DNA of 64,000 nt, from the NCBI RefSeq assembly GCF_000301075.1, contig NZ_JH932293.1, positions 1,739,289-1,803,288 on the forward strand. The letters are read 5' to 3'. Every line of letters starts with the position of its first letter. Positions within the stretch are counted from its first letter, which is position 1. Below are positions 15,718 through 25,476 of this stretch, piece after piece. Both the position numbers and the translations under genes were made by a program. The DNA comes from Bergeyella zoohelcum ATCC 43767 (GTDB taxonomy: Bacteria; Bacteroidota; Bacteroidia; Flavobacteriales; Weeksellaceae). A model generated the notes under the pieces. It was given only the letters and a program-made list of their open reading frames with translations. It was not told the origin of the DNA and ran no database searches.

Positions 15718-18114
15718 ATGAAGATTTCAAATGCGTGGCTGAGAAAGTTTATTTCCACTGAAATTAAAAATGAAAAAGTAGCAGAATACCTTACAGACAT
15801 TGGTCTAGAAGTAGAAGGTGTAGAAACTTTTGAGAGCATTAAAGGTGCTCTAAAAGGGATAGTGGTAGGTAAAATACTCACCTGCGAAAAACACCCGAAC
15901 GCAGATAAACTGAAATGTACCACAGTAAATATAGGGAGTGAAGTACTACAAATAGTTTGTGGTGCCCCTAATGTAGCCGCTGGACAAACCGTGCCGGTAG
16001 CTACCGTAGGTACAAAAATCTATACTCCAGATGGAAACTTTTTCGAAATCAAAGCAACAAAACTAAGAGGAGAAAAATCTCAAGGAATGATTTGTTCCGA
16101 AGTAGAAATAGGAGTAGGAAAAGGAAATGATGGCATTATGGTGCTTCCAGAAGGCTATGAAGCAGGTAAACCGCTTTCTGAATACATTGCTGTGGTGGAA
16201 GACCAAGTATATGAAATAGGACTTACACCGAATAGAACCGATGCCATGTCTCACTACGGAGTGGCAAGAGATTTACATGCTTATCTCCAAACCAATGGCA
16301 TAGCTTCTACCCTACTGAAACCAGACACTCCCAAAGTAGAAGTTCAGAAAGATAATACTTATACTTTGACGATTGAAAATCGTGAAAAATGCCCTCGATA
16401 TGCTGGTGCATACATAGAAAATATTACGGTAAAAGAGTCTCCACAGTGGCTGAAAAATTATCTTCTCGCCATCGGACTTCAACCGATAAATAATGTAGTA
16501 GATGCTACTAATTATATTCTTCATGCTTTTGGCCAACCGATGCATGCCTTCGATGCCAATAAAATTAAAGGTAACGGTATTACAGTAGGAAGTCTTCCAG
16601 AAGGAACTTTGTTTGAAACCTTGGATGGTATTGAGAGAAAAGCCAATGGAGAAGAAATCATGATTTTAGATGGTGAGAAAAACTTTTTAGCCTTAGCAGG
16701 TGTTTTAGGTGGAAAAAACTCATCCGTATCTTCAGACACCCAATCCATTTTCTTGGAGAGTGCTTATTTTGATGCAGTATCTGTAAGAAAAGCAGCAAAA
16801 TTTCACGGACTCAATACAGATGCATCTTTCCGATACGAGAGAGGTACTGACCCTACCATTTGTAGAAACGCTCTAATTCACGCTATCCAGCTTATTACAG
16901 AAATTACAGGCGGAAACTTAGCAGAAAATATTGTAGAATATTACCCCGAAAAAATTCAGCCTAAAAATATTATTTTTAGATATTCTGTTTTAGATCAAAT
17001 CTTAGGGATTACCATTCACCGAGAAAAAATAAAAGAAATTTTAAGACTTTTAGACATTGAAATTCTGAATGAAATCCCCAATGGTTTAGAACTTACCGTA
17101 GCACCTTATAGGGTAGATGTTACCAGAGAAATAGATGTAATAGAAGAAATTCTTAGAATCTATGGGTACAATAAAATAGATGCCCCTAAAAAAATAGCTT
17201 TTACCCCTGTAAAGCTCCACCTTAATGACCGCGATGCGATGGAGAACAAATGGGCTACGCTACTACAAAGTCAAGGTTTTTTTGAGGTAATGAATAATTC
17301 CCTTACTACCCTTTCATCTGAAGAAAATGCGGTAAAACTCCTCAATCCGCTTTCAGGAGAACTCGCCTATATGAGACAATCACTTTTGGAAGGATTGCTC
17401 CAAAATACTGCGTATAATATTAATAGAAAAAATCCTGATATCAAATTTTTTGAATTCGGAAAAATTTATTTTAAGAAAGAAAAATACGAAGAGAGAAAGC
17501 AAATAGCTTTACTTACTTCTGGAAGAGCGGTGCCTGAAAACTGGAAAATGCAGCAGTCAGCAACAGATTTTTTCTATCTGAAAGGGCATATAAAAAACAT
17601 TCTGCAAAGTACCGGAATCCAATGGACAGAAAAACCAGAAAAAGATGAAAGATTTTCTGATGCTTTGGCACTTTGGACGGGGAATCAAAAGATAGGCATG
17701 ATAGGGAAAGTAGCTTCTCCTTATGCCAAGAAATACGATGTGGAGCAAGAAGTCTTTTATGCTGAATTAGAAATAGATGCTATAGATGCTCTGAGAAGTA
17801 AAGATAATTTTAAATTCCAAGATATCCCAAAATTCAATAGTGTAAGAAGAGATTTAGCCTTATTAGTAGATGCTTCTCTACCTTATTCCGCATTATATGA
17901 ATCGGCAAAAGATATTCCATCACCATTTATCAAAGACATCAATCTTTTTGATGTGTATGAAGGTAAAAACCTTCCGCAAGGTAAAAAATCATACGCCATG
18001 AGTTTTGAAATTCTAAATCCAGAAAAAACGATGGATGAGAAGGAAATCGGTGAAATTATGAATCAACTCATCAAGGTTTTCACTGAAAAGCACAACGCTG
18101 AACTAAGAGGATAA
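15718..18114 (+). CDS. pheT: Phenylalanyl-tRNA synthetase beta chain
   Basis: The 798-residue length is standard. Domains in order are: an N-terminal EMAP/OB-fold tRNA-binding region (about 40-150: GKILTCEKHPNADKLKC), the B3/B4 editing region (about 210-400, ending GLNTDASFRYERGTD), B5 (about 400-475), the catalytic-like core (about 480-680) and the C-terminal ferredoxin-fold anticodon-binding domain (about 705-798: FQDIPKFNSVRRDLALLVD). It forms the alpha2-beta2 enzyme with PheS, which is not in this window, as is usual when the two genes are separate in this lineage. It is monocistronic, with a terminator at 18125. Confidence 0.98.
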   Translation: MKISNAWLRKFISTEIKNEKVAEYLTDIGLEVEGVETFESIKGALKGIVVGKILTCEKHPNADKLKCTTVNIGSEVLQIVCGAPNVAAGQTVPVATVGTKIYTPDGNFFEIKATKLRGEKSQGMICSEVEIGVGKGNDGIMVLPEGYEAGKPLSEYIAVVEDQVYEIGLTPNRTDAMSHYGVARDLHAYLQTNGIASTLLKPDTPKVEVQKDNTYTLTIENREKCPRYAGAYIENITVKESPQWLKNYLLAIGLQPINNVVDATNYILHAFGQPMHAFDANKIKGNGITVGSLPEGTLFETLDGIERKANGEEIMILDGEKNFLALAGVLGGKNSSVSSDTQSIFLESAYFDAVSVRKAAKFHGLNTDASFRYERGTDPTICRNALIHAIQLITEITGGNLAENIVEYYPEKIQPKNIIFRYSVLDQILGITIHREKIKEILRLLDIEILNEIPNGLELTVAPYRVDVTREIDVIEEILRIYGYNKIDAPKKIAFTPVKLHLNDRDAMENKWATLLQSQGFFEVMNNSLTTLSSEENAVKLLNPLSGELAYMRQSLLEGLLQNTAYNINRKNPDIKFFEFGKIYFKKEKYEERKQIALLTSGRAVPENWKMQQSATDFFYLKGHIKNILQSTGIQWTEKPEKDERFSDALALWTGNQKIGMIGKVASPYAKKYDVEQEVFYAELEIDAIDALRSKDNFKFQDIPKFNSVRRDLALLVDASLPYSALYESAKDIPSPFIKDINLFDVYEGKNLPQGKKSYAMSFEILNPEKTMDEKEIGEIMNQLIKVFTEKHNAELRG

Positions 18115-18124
18115 CGATAAAAAT

Positions 18125-18156
18125 AAATAACCATTAGTAAAGACTAATGGTTATTT
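18125..18156. terminator. Bidirectional terminator
   Basis: Perfect 14-bp arms AAATAACCATTAGT (18125-18138) and its complement (18143-18156) enclose AAAG. It lies between the convergent pheT and TerB-like genes and can serve both. Confidence 0.9.
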
Positions 18157-18158
18157 GT

Positions 18159-18509
18159 TTAATTTAACTTCCATAAATACTTGAGTAAAGTATAAAATTT
18201 ATGCTCTCTATCGGTAACTTCTGCGTCTAATTTTATGAGTGTTTTGGCAAAATCTACAAATCTTTTTCGCTCCTCAAGAGTAGAATCTTCTAAGAAGCAG
18301 CGGGCATGAAACTCAAAATGATCTTTCCATGCTTCGGGCTGAAGTGTCTGTATCACTTCTAGTTCATTTTCTATCACGAATTTGAACGCAAAATTTTCTG
18401 CTAGATATTCTTGGATTTTTTGCTCCTCACTAGGAGAAAAAACATGATCTACAGAAGAAAGAATCATGAGAAGGTGATAACCAGCAATAGATTTATGAGA
18501 CTTATTCAT
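18159..18509 (-). CDS. TerB-like helical protein
   Basis: A 116-residue, fully alpha-helical, cytoplasmic protein with acidic residues spaced as in TerB/DjlA-type domains (VDHVFSPSEEQKIQEYLAE in the N half, then TLIKLDAEVTDREHKFYTLL near the end, both of which contain the metal-ligand-like D/E clusters). TerB-type domains bind divalent metal. No other tellurite-resistance genes are nearby, so a role in tellurite resistance should not be assumed. The family call is tentative. Confidence 0.55.
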   Translation of the reverse strand: MNKSHKSIAGYHLLMILSSVDHVFSPSEEQKIQEYLAENFAFKFVIENELEVIQTLQPEAWKDHFEFHARCFLEDSTLEERKRFVDFAKTLIKLDAEVTDREHKFYTLLKYLWKLN

Positions 18510-18571
18510 AACAATAGTTATTAGATAAAATATTGAAATAGAGTAATTTTATTTCGGTTTTATGATACAAA

Positions 18572-18597
18572 AAAATCTCAGAACGCTCTGAGATTTT
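18572..18597 (-). terminator. Terminator
   Basis: AAAATCTCAGA (18572-18582) and TCTGAGATTTT (18587-18597) pair perfectly around ACGC. It is downstream of the secreted-protein gene on the minus strand. Confidence 0.85.
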
Positions 18598-18616
18598 ATG
18601 TATTCAGAGTAAATTT

Positions 18617-19006
18617 CTATTTATTTTCGATAGCAAGGATTACAACTTTTTGTCCATCTATCATTTCTGTTTTTAATACATTAAAACCATCCATCACTAC
18701 CAAAATAGAAGTATCCGTAATTTTTTTACCATTGACCATCACGGGCTGATCAGCAGAAAGTCCATTCTGTATATTGAGTTTTGCTAGAGAAATAGCATCA
18801 TAAGATACATTTTTTGCAGTATATTTCTGTATTTCCATGCCTTCAAAATTTGTTTTTGATACAGCATTTAACTTAGCTTTAGATGCTTTCAGATGATTGA
18901 TGAATTGACTAGAAGATAAGTGTCCATTCAGTAAAGCCAAATTTGAAGATTGAGCAAATGCAAATGTTCCGAATGTTAATCCCAATAATAATGCAATTTT
19001 TTTCAT
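18617..19006 (-). CDS. Small secreted protein of unknown function
   Basis: The 129-residue product has a clear signal peptide (MKKIALLLGLTFGTFAFAQ) and a mature domain of about 110 residues with no Cys. The mature part ends in a beta-rich segment (VMVNGKKITDTSILVVMDG, then VVILAIENK). The VNGKKI...ILVVMDG stretch faintly recalls the edge of a TonB plug domain but is too short to call. It has its own promoter (TATATTTG on the minus strand at 19026-19033) and a terminator, so it is probably expressed alone. I do not recognise the family. Confidence 0.7.
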   Translation of the reverse strand: MKKIALLLGLTFGTFAFAQSSNLALLNGHLSSSQFINHLKASKAKLNAVSKTNFEGMEIQKYTAKNVSYDAISLAKLNIQNGLSADQPVMVNGKKITDTSILVVMDGFNVLKTEMIDGQKVVILAIENK

Positions 19007-19025
19007 GAGTTCTGTATTAGATAGT

Positions 19026-19033
19026 CAAATATA
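19026..19033 (-). promoter_or_regulatory. -7 box for the small secreted protein
   Basis: The minus strand reads TATATTTG, an exact TAnnTTTG match, 20 bases upstream of the start codon at 19006. Confidence 0.55.
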
Positions 19034-19076
19034 CTATTTTTTTTGAAATAATAATCATTTTTATAAAAAAAACACA

Positions 19077-19733
19077 TTACCACAATAGCAATTGTTCGGT
19101 ATAAATTTCCCTATAATCATGGATGATTTTATTAGCGGTAGAATAATCTTGTTGGCTGGTATGTGGACTGGTAAAAGCTACTACAAAGATTCCTGCTGCA
19201 TTAGCGGCTTTTATGCCATTGGTAGAATCTTCTATTACCATACAGTTTTCCCTGTCTTCTCCAGCTATTTGTGCAGCTATTTCAAAAATTTCAGGATGAG
19301 GTTTAGATTCCTTTAAGTCCGCACCGGATATTTTTCCCACAAAATATTTTTCTAAACCAAATTTCTCAAATACCCAATTAATGGTATTGATGTGTGCCGA
19401 AGAGGCTAAGACCAATTTTAGCCCTGCGTTATAATAATGCTCTATAAGTGCTCTTACCCCTGGAATGAGATCAAAATCAGGGTCATGATCAAAATAATGT
19501 TTGAAATAGTTTCTTTTTATAGAAGCCAAATCTTCCCATGAGTGATGAAGCCCAAAATGCTCTATCAATCGAGTACAAACCTTCTGAGTAGAAGCTCCCG
19601 TAAAAGTAGCATACATCTCTTCGGAAACATGGAGGTTCATCTCTTCAAACATTTTAAAATAGGCTTTCCTGTGGAGTGGCTCAGTATCCACTATCACGCC
19701 ATCCATATCAAACAATATTGCTTTGAATTTCAT
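19077..19733 (-). CDS. HAD-family phosphatase, beta-phosphoglucomutase-like
   Basis: The 218-residue protein carries HAD motif I (LFDMDGVIVDTEPLH, nucleophile Asp near residue 9), motif II (LVLASSA), a motif III lysine (KESKPHPEIFEIAAQ) and motif IV (CMVIEDSTNGIKAANAAG). A helical cap domain lies between motifs I and II, placing it in subfamily I with beta-phosphoglucomutase and broad sugar-phosphate phosphatases. The substrate cannot be read from the sequence. It is a single-gene unit on the minus strand. The 258 bp upstream (19734-19991) contain a TACTTTTG box at 19836-19843 but no other clear feature. Confidence 0.85.
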   Translation of the reverse strand: MKFKAILFDMDGVIVDTEPLHRKAYFKMFEEMNLHVSEEMYATFTGASTQKVCTRLIEHFGLHHSWEDLASIKRNYFKHYFDHDPDFDLIPGVRALIEHYYNAGLKLVLASSAHINTINWVFEKFGLEKYFVGKISGADLKESKPHPEIFEIAAQIAGEDRENCMVIEDSTNGIKAANAAGIFVVAFTSPHTSQQDYSTANKIIHDYREIYTEQLLLW

Positions 19734-19991
19734 TGAGGTAAAATTTTTGCGAAGATACTGAAAAAAGGGAAATTTTATTTTGAAAAAAGCCCAAATGATT
19801 TCAATGAATCATATTAACATGATCAGAAAATCACTTACTTTTGAAGTCTCTGATGGTATTGGTTATTTTTTTGGGATAAAAAATATGTTTTTATTTTGTA
19901 TAAGTACATTTTATGAAAAATAAGGTATAAAATTTGTCTCATGAATATCCCATGAAAAAAACTAAATTAGCCTCATGATTTTTTAGGTGAT

Positions 19992-21269
19992 ATGAATTTT
20001 GATAGAATCAAAGAAAAATTAGAAATCCTTGCTGACGCTGCTAAATACGATGTCTCTTGCTCATCAAGTGGTGGAAAACGCAAAAATGAAGGAGGCGTAG
20101 GTAATAGCTCCGCTTCGGGCATTTGTCATACCTATACTGAGGATGGCAGATGTGTCTCTTTGCTCAAAATTTTACTGACTAACCACTGTATCTATGACTG
20201 TGCATACTGCGTTTCTAGGCGGAGTAATGATATCAAAAGAGCTGCTTTTACCGTAGATGAAGTGGTGGATCTCACCATGAGCTTTTACCGCAGAAATTAT
20301 ATAGAAGGGCTTTTTCTTAGTTCGGGGATTTTTAAAAATCCTGATTATACCATGGAAAGACTGGTACTAATCGCTAAAAAATTACGCCAAGAGCAAAAAT
20401 TTTTCGGTTATATACATCTTAAAACTATTCCCGGAGCAAGTGATGAACTCATCCAAGAAGCAGGACGCTATGCTGATAGACTTTCCATTAACCTTGAAAT
20501 TCCATCGGCTGAAGGACTGAAACTTTTGGCACCAGAGAAATCACATGAGGACATGATAAAACCTATTTCTTTCATATCCAATAAATTACAACAAACAAAG
20601 GACGAAATAAAAATTATTAAATCTACTCCTAAGTTTGCCCCTGCAGGACAATCTACCCAGCTCATTGTGGGAGCAAGTAATGATACAGACCTGAAAATCA
20701 TAAAGGTTGCAGATTATTTCTATAATAAACACACCATGAAGAGAGTATATTACTCTGGTTATGTACCTATTACTACCGATGCCAGACTACCTTCTATTCA
20801 TACACCGGTGCCTGCATTGCGTGAGCATAGGCTGTATCAAGCAGATTGGCTGATGCGGTTTTATGGATTCGATGCCGATGAAATTTTAGATGTTTCTCAC
20901 CCGTTTTTAGATTTGGAGCTTGACCCGAAAGTAGCATGGGCAGTTCGGAATAGTCATCTTTTTCCAGTAAATATCCAATCGGCTTCTAAAGAAATGCTCC
21001 TCAGAGTTCCAGGTTTGGGCATAAAAACGGTAATGAAAATATTAAAAGCAAGAAAGTTTCAGACTGTGAGATTAGAACATTTAAAAAAAATGGGAGCGGC
21101 TACCAATCGTGCCAAATATTTTATTGATTTGGAAGAGACACGCAGCTTTACTAGGTCACTTGATAGCCATCATCTCAGAAATTTACTTATAAAAGGTTCT
21201 CAATCAAAATATAAAACTGTACAACTCACCATTCCTAATTTGTTTTCAGATGACACAGCTGGTCTATGA
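19992..21269 (+). CDS. Putative DNA modification/repair radical SAM protein (TIGR03916-like)
   Basis: The 425-residue protein contains the radical-SAM iron-sulfur motif CIYDCAYC (about residues 62-69), followed by a TIM-barrel-like core with EIPSAEGLKLLAPEK and FAPAGQSTQLIVGA. A C-terminal helix-hairpin-helix region (about 340-385: LLRVPGLGIKTVMKILKARK) fits DNA binding. This layout is that of the family annotated as a putative DNA modification/repair radical SAM protein, usually linked to a uracil-DNA-glycosylase-like gene. The next gene overlaps its 3' end by 20 bp, so the two are translationally coupled. The biochemical reaction is unknown to me. Confidence 0.85.
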   Translation: MNFDRIKEKLEILADAAKYDVSCSSSGGKRKNEGGVGNSSASGICHTYTEDGRCVSLLKILLTNHCIYDCAYCVSRRSNDIKRAAFTVDEVVDLTMSFYRRNYIEGLFLSSGIFKNPDYTMERLVLIAKKLRQEQKFFGYIHLKTIPGASDELIQEAGRYADRLSINLEIPSAEGLKLLAPEKSHEDMIKPISFISNKLQQTKDEIKIIKSTPKFAPAGQSTQLIVGASNDTDLKIIKVADYFYNKHTMKRVYYSGYVPITTDARLPSIHTPVPALREHRLYQADWLMRFYGFDADEILDVSHPFLDLELDPKVAWAVRNSHLFPVNIQSASKEMLLRVPGLGIKTVMKILKARKFQTVRLEHLKKMGAATNRAKYFIDLEETRSFTRSLDSHHLRNLLIKGSQSKYKTVQLTIPNLFSDDTAGL

Positions 21270-22011
21270 CGGAAGTTTTGAAGGATTGCTTACAGCACTT
21301 TTTGAAGCGGTAGAATATCGTTTTGATGCTCCTAAAATCATTGAAAATCACCACTATCAAGAAGAATTATTTTCTAAGGTACATCAAGTCATTACTCAGG
21401 AAAATAAAGCCCAACGGATACTCACTTTTTTTGAAAAAAAATTATCTAAATCTGGAATGTCAAAGCTCATTAAGCTGTATTTGTACGAAGATTCTAGAAA
21501 AAATCAGTTGTTTTTAGAGCTTCTCAATAAGTGTATTCATACCGAAAGTAAAGCAATTTTTAATGATATTGTGGATAACACCATACTGGAAATCTTACAA
21601 ATAGAAAAAAAAGTTATCCGAGAAAGCCATAGAATGAAAGCCTTTGTTCGTTTTCAGCAAATGGAAAATGGTTATTATTTTGCAGAAATAGAGCCTGATT
21701 TCGATGTACTTCCTTTAATTAAACATTTTTTTGTCAAAAGGTATGCAGATCAGCCATGGATGATTTTAGATGTCAAACGCCAATATGCGATGAATTACAA
21801 TACAAAAGAAGTAATATTCCTGTACTTTACACCAGAACAACTATCGGTAATGGCAGAGCTTAAAAACCAATTGCATACCTCTGAAAAAGCATACCAACGG
21901 CTTTGGAAAAGCTATTTTGAAAAAACCAACATCCAAGAACGAAAGAATACCAAGCTCCATTTACAGCATCTTCCCAAACGATATTGGAAATATCTTACGG
22001 AGAAAAATTAA
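21250..22011 (+). CDS. DUF4130 / TIGR03915-like DNA metabolism partner protein
   Basis: The 253-residue product begins LVYDGSFEGLLTALFEAVE, the signature opening of the TIGR03915/DUF4130 family, and continues with HRMKAFVRFQQMENGYYFAEIEPDFDVLPLI and PWMILDVKRQYAMNYN. In other genomes this family accompanies the radical-SAM protein and is sometimes fused to a uracil-DNA-glycosylase domain. Here it is the stand-alone form: no glycosylase motif follows. The overlap with the upstream gene supports a joint function, presumably on damaged or modified DNA. That function is family inference, not demonstrated. Confidence 0.82.
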   Translation: MTQLVYDGSFEGLLTALFEAVEYRFDAPKIIENHHYQEELFSKVHQVITQENKAQRILTFFEKKLSKSGMSKLIKLYLYEDSRKNQLFLELLNKCIHTESKAIFNDIVDNTILEILQIEKKVIRESHRMKAFVRFQQMENGYYFAEIEPDFDVLPLIKHFFVKRYADQPWMILDVKRQYAMNYNTKEVIFLYFTPEQLSVMAELKNQLHTSEKAYQRLWKSYFEKTNIQERKNTKLHLQHLPKRYWKYLTEKN

Positions 22012-22156
22012 GGCACATTTTACCTATCATTTTTTGTTCCATGAGTAAAGACAGTACTTATTACATCCTTTTTATGGGTACTTTCTAAGCTTTATTTTCT
22101 AAGAATTCTCTAATATATACCCTCTCTGAAATATAGGAAAATCCAAATAATCTCAG

Positions 22157-22164
22157 TAAATTTG
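22157..22164 (+). promoter_or_regulatory. -7 box for uvrA
   Basis: TAAATTTG matches TAnnTTTG exactly, 16 bases upstream of the uvrA start codon, so the leader would be only about 10 nt. No SOS-box-like palindrome was noticed. Confidence 0.55.
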
Positions 22165-22180
22165 CTTTTTTAATTACCCT

Positions 22181-24970
22181 ATGAACCACAATCAAAGCAT
22201 TGATATCAAAAAACAACTTTTTGTAAAAAACGCTCATCTCAATAATCTTAAAAATATAGATGTACTGATTCCTAAAAATAAATTAGTGGTCATTACTGGG
22301 GTTTCGGGGTCAGGAAAATCTTCCTTGGCTTTTGATACCATTTATGCAGAAGGGCAACGCAGGTATGTGGAAAGTCTCAGTTCTTATGCAAGACAATTTT
22401 TGGGTAAATTAGAAAAACCGAAAATAGATGATATCAAAGGTTTAGCACCATCTATTGCCATTCAGCAGAAAGTAATTTCTTCTAATCCTCGTTCCACAGT
22501 AGGCACTACCACAGAGATTTATGATTATCTGAAACTGCTCTTCGCAAGGATAGGACGAACTTTTTCCCCTATCTCAGGGCAGGAAGTGAAAAAAAATTCC
22601 GTAACAGATGTGGTGGACTATTTAAGAAAAAATACGGAAAGGAGTTTCCTGATTTTGGCACCCCTTTCCATGGTGATAGATGAATGGAAAACTACGCTCA
22701 ATACTTTAAAAGTTTCAGGCTTTACACGGTTAGAAATTAGTGGAAACATTGCACAAATACAGGATTTAGAAGACTTTGGATTTGAACCTACAGCGGAGAT
22801 GGTTTTTCGTCTCGTGATAGACCGTTTTCAATATGAAGAAGATGAGCAGTTTGAGCAGCGTCTGGCAGACAGCATACAGATGGCTTTTTATGAGGGGCAT
22901 GGGGCGTGTATATTAAGAGACACTGAAACCAATGAAGAAATCCATTTTTCTAATAAATTTGAGCAAGACGGTATCACATTTCTAGAACCTACAATCCATT
23001 TTTTCAGTTTTAATAATCCTTATGGTGCTTGTCCTACCTGTGAAGGATACGGAAAAATCATTGGCATCGATGAAGATTTGGTCATTCCGAACAAGGGACT
23101 TACCCTCTTTGAAGATGCTGTAGCCCCATGGAAAGGAGAAACAATGCGTGAATGGAAGAAAGAATTCATCCGTACCAATAAAGATTTTCCTATTCATAGG
23201 CCCTATTTTGAACTTACCAAGGAACAGAAAGTACTATTATGGAAAGGGAAAGATAAAAAATCTGCATCTATTCAGAATTTTTTTACAATGCTGGAGGAAA
23301 ATCTATACAAAATTCAGTACAGAATATTACTTTCCAGATATAGAGGAAAAACCAAATGCCCAGACTGTGAAGGGCTTAGGCTAAGAAAAGAGACCGAAAA
23401 TGTAAAAATAGATGGTCATACCATGCAGAGCATGATAGAGCTACCACTCAATGAGTTGCTCCCTCTGATTCAGAATCTTAAGTTGGAGGAACATGAAGAA
23501 AAAATTGCCAAAAGATTGCTTTATGAAATCACCTCACGCTTAGAGTTTTTGCTGAAAGTAGGGTTAGGATATCTTACGCTTAACCGTGCCAGTAATACGC
23601 TTTCTGGAGGAGAAAGCCAGCGGATTAATCTTGCTACCAGCCTTGGAAGTTCACTGGTAGGTTCTATCTATATTTTGGATGAACCCAGCATAGGACTTCA
23701 TTCTCGGGATACCGAAAATCTGATACAAGTGCTTAAAAATCTTAGAGATTTAGGCAATACGGTTATCGTAGTGGAACATGATGAAGATGTGATGAGAGCT
23801 GCAGATTACATCATAGACATTGGTCCCGAAGCAGGTTTTTTAGGAGGCGAACTGGTTTTTGCGGGAGATTTTGAACAACTCCGTAATGCGGATACCCTCA
23901 CCTCTAAATATCTTACAGGAAGACTACAGATAGAAGTACCCAAGGTAAGGCGTAAACCTAGTGCTTTTATAGAAATCAGGGGAGCGAGACATAATAACCT
24001 GAAGAATATTTCCGTAGATGTTCCTTTGGAATGCCTTACGGTGATTACGGGCGTATCGGGTTCTGGAAAATCTACACTGATGAAGGAAATATTGGTGAAT
24101 GAAATCCGAATTCAGCTGGGAATGGCAGGGCAAAAAACAGATTATGATAGCGTTACCTTTCCAAAAAAAATCATTCAAAACATAGAGCTAATAGACCAAA
24201 ACCCCATAGGAAAATCCTCTCGTTCTAACCCTGTTACTTATCTCAAAGCCTATGACGATATCCGAGACATTTTTTCCAAACAGAAATTGGCAAAATCCAT
24301 GGGGCTTAAACCTAAACATTTTTCATTTAATGTAGATGGAGGGAGATGTGATGTGTGCAAAGGAGAAGGAGTAACTACCGTTTCTATGCAGTTTATGGCA
24401 GATATAGAGCTTATCTGTGAAGCATGTAACGGAACAAGGTTTCAAAAGGAAATATTAGATGTAAAATACGATGATAAAAGCATTTCTGATATTCTTCAGA
24501 TGACGGTAGATGAAGCCATTACTTTTTTTAGTCATAATAAAGAAGATAAAATAGTAGCTAAGCTCCTGCCTTTACAAGATGTAGGACTGGGATATTTACA
24601 GTTGGGACAAAGTTCTTCTACGCTTTCTGGGGGTGAAGCACAAAGGGTGAAGCTGGCTTCATTTTTGGTGAAAGGAAATTCTGCAGAAAAAACGCTTTTT
24701 GTTTTTGACGAACCATCTACGGGATTGCATTTTCATGACATTCAGAAGTTGATAAAATCATTACAAGCATTGATTCAGCTTGGGCATTCTGTGATTGTTA
24801 TTGAACATCAGCCGGATATTATTAAATGTGCCGATTGGATTATAGACATTGGTCCTGAAGCGGGAAAATATGGTGGCGAAATTGTTTTCTGTGGCACTCC
24901 CGAAGATTTGATAAAAAATAAAAATTCTAGAACAGCAAAATTTATAGAGGAAAAAATAAAAGGCTATTAG
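22181..24970 (+). CDS. uvrA: Excinuclease ABC subunit A
   Basis: The 929-residue protein has the double ABC-ATPase layout of UvrA. Walker A sites are [15 protein letters not shown] (about residue 40) and [15 protein letters not shown] (about 624). Signature sequences are [17 protein letters not shown] and [16 protein letters not shown], each with a following [10 protein letters not shown] / [11 protein letters not shown]alker B. Zinc-binding cysteines appear at [27 protein letters not shown] and CEACNGTRF. It recognises helix distortions and loads UvrB in nucleotide excision repair. It lies downstream of the radical-SAM/DUF4130 pair but has its own promoter. Confidence 0.98.
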   Translation: MNHNQSIDIKKQLFVKNAHLNNLKNIDVLIPKNKLVVITGVSGSGKSSLAFDTIYAEGQRRYVESLSSYARQFLGKLEKPKIDDIKGLAPSIAIQQKVISSNPRSTVGTTTEIYDYLKLLFARIGRTFSPISGQEVKKNSVTDVVDYLRKNTERSFLILAPLSMVIDEWKTTLNTLKVSGFTRLEISGNIAQIQDLEDFGFEPTAEMVFRLVIDRFQYEEDEQFEQRLADSIQMAFYEGHGACILRDTETNEEIHFSNKFEQDGITFLEPTIHFFSFNNPYGACPTCEGYGKIIGIDEDLVIPNKGLTLFEDAVAPWKGETMREWKKEFIRTNKDFPIHRPYFELTKEQKVLLWKGKDKKSASIQNFFTMLEENLYKIQYRILLSRYRGKTKCPDCEGLRLRKETENVKIDGHTMQSMIELPLNELLPLIQNLKLEEHEEKIAKRLLYEITSRLEFLLKVGLGYLTLNRASNTLSGGESQRINLATSLGSSLVGSIYILDEPSIGLHSRDTENLIQVLKNLRDLGNTVIVVEHDEDVMRAADYIIDIGPEAGFLGGELVFAGDFEQLRNADTLTSKYLTGRLQIEVPKVRRKPSAFIEIRGARHNNLKNISVDVPLECLTVITGVSGSGKSTLMKEILVNEIRIQLGMAGQKTDYDSVTFPKKIIQNIELIDQNPIGKSSRSNPVTYLKAYDDIRDIFSKQKLAKSMGLKPKHFSFNVDGGRCDVCKGEGVTTVSMQFMADIELICEACNGTRFQKEILDVKYDDKSISDILQMTVDEAITFFSHNKEDKIVAKLLPLQDVGLGYLQLGQSSSTLSGGEAQRVKLASFLVKGNSAEKTLFVFDEPSTGLHFHDIQKLIKSLQALIQLGHSVIVIEHQPDIIKCADWIIDIGPEAGKYGGEIVFCGTPEDLIKNKNSRTAKFIEEKIKGY

Positions 24971-25041
24971 CGGTAAGCGGATGACCGATTAACCAATGGC
25001 TTATAGCTTTTAGCAATTCACCTTTAAAAACTTTCTCTCTC

Positions 25042-25078
25042 GTACTTTGCCAAAGTTTCTAAGACTTTGGTAAAGTGC
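25042..25078. repeat. REP-like palindrome, copy 1
   Basis: GTACTTTGCCAAAGT (25042-25056) and ACTTTGGTAAAGTGC (25064-25078) form a 15-bp stem, with G-T wobbles, around TTCTAAG. A more perfect copy is at 48763-48801. Confidence 0.8.
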
Positions 25079-25090
25079 TTTATGAATCTT

Positions 25091-25214
25091 TGACCTCGTA
25101 GAGGTCAGATGTTTATAGCATGGAATATTATTTTATATCACATATGGCCCCTTATCGGGGTCGCATAACAAAAATGGTTATTACCATATACATTTAACTC
25201 CGATGGAGTCAGTA
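25091..25214. repeat. Cluster of three mini-palindromes
   Basis: Three short hairpins lie in a row: TGACCTCGTAGAGGTCA (25091-25107), GGCCCCTTATCGGGGTC (25146-25162) and ACTCCGATGGAGT (about 25197-25210). Each has a GAC/GG..CTCC-type stem with a three- or four-base loop. Such strings recur in intergenic DNA of Bacteroidota. No gene was seen from 24971 to 25476. Confidence 0.6.
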
Positions 25215-25259
25215 CACGCAGTAGGATGAGGGCGACTGGTTTTTAGCGAATAGTTTTCT

Positions 25260-25425
25260 AACTTCCAAATTCTAATTTCCAACTTCTAAAATCATAGTAC
25301 ATCATACTCTGTACATTATACAACTTCTAATTTCTAATTTCCCACCTCTAAAATCATTGTACATCATACTTTGTACATTGTACAACTTCTAATTTCTAAT
25401 TTCTCACTTCTAAAAACATATAATA
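25260..25425. repeat. Dispersed TGTACA-rich intergenic repeat, copy C
   Basis: Several units of CTTCTAATTTCTAATTT and ATCATTGTACATCATACTTT with GTACATTGTACAA-type palindromes. It is the same family as 9301-9427 and ends 18 bp before the -7 box at 25443. Confidence 0.7.
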
Positions 25426-25442
25426 CATCTCTAAATAATCGC

Positions 25443-25450
25443 TATCTTTG
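25443..25450 (+). promoter_or_regulatory. -7 box for the dehydrogenase-nadE unit
   Basis: TATCTTTG, an exact TAnnTTTG match, is 26 bases upstream of the start codon at 25477. Confidence 0.6.
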
Positions 25451-25476
25451 TTGGGTAACTATAAAAAAGTAAAAGT

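Noticed and set aside
19820..19922. Possible 34-codon peptide upstream of the radical-SAM gene
   Set aside because: No distinctive composition, no clear promoter spacing and nothing to support translation.
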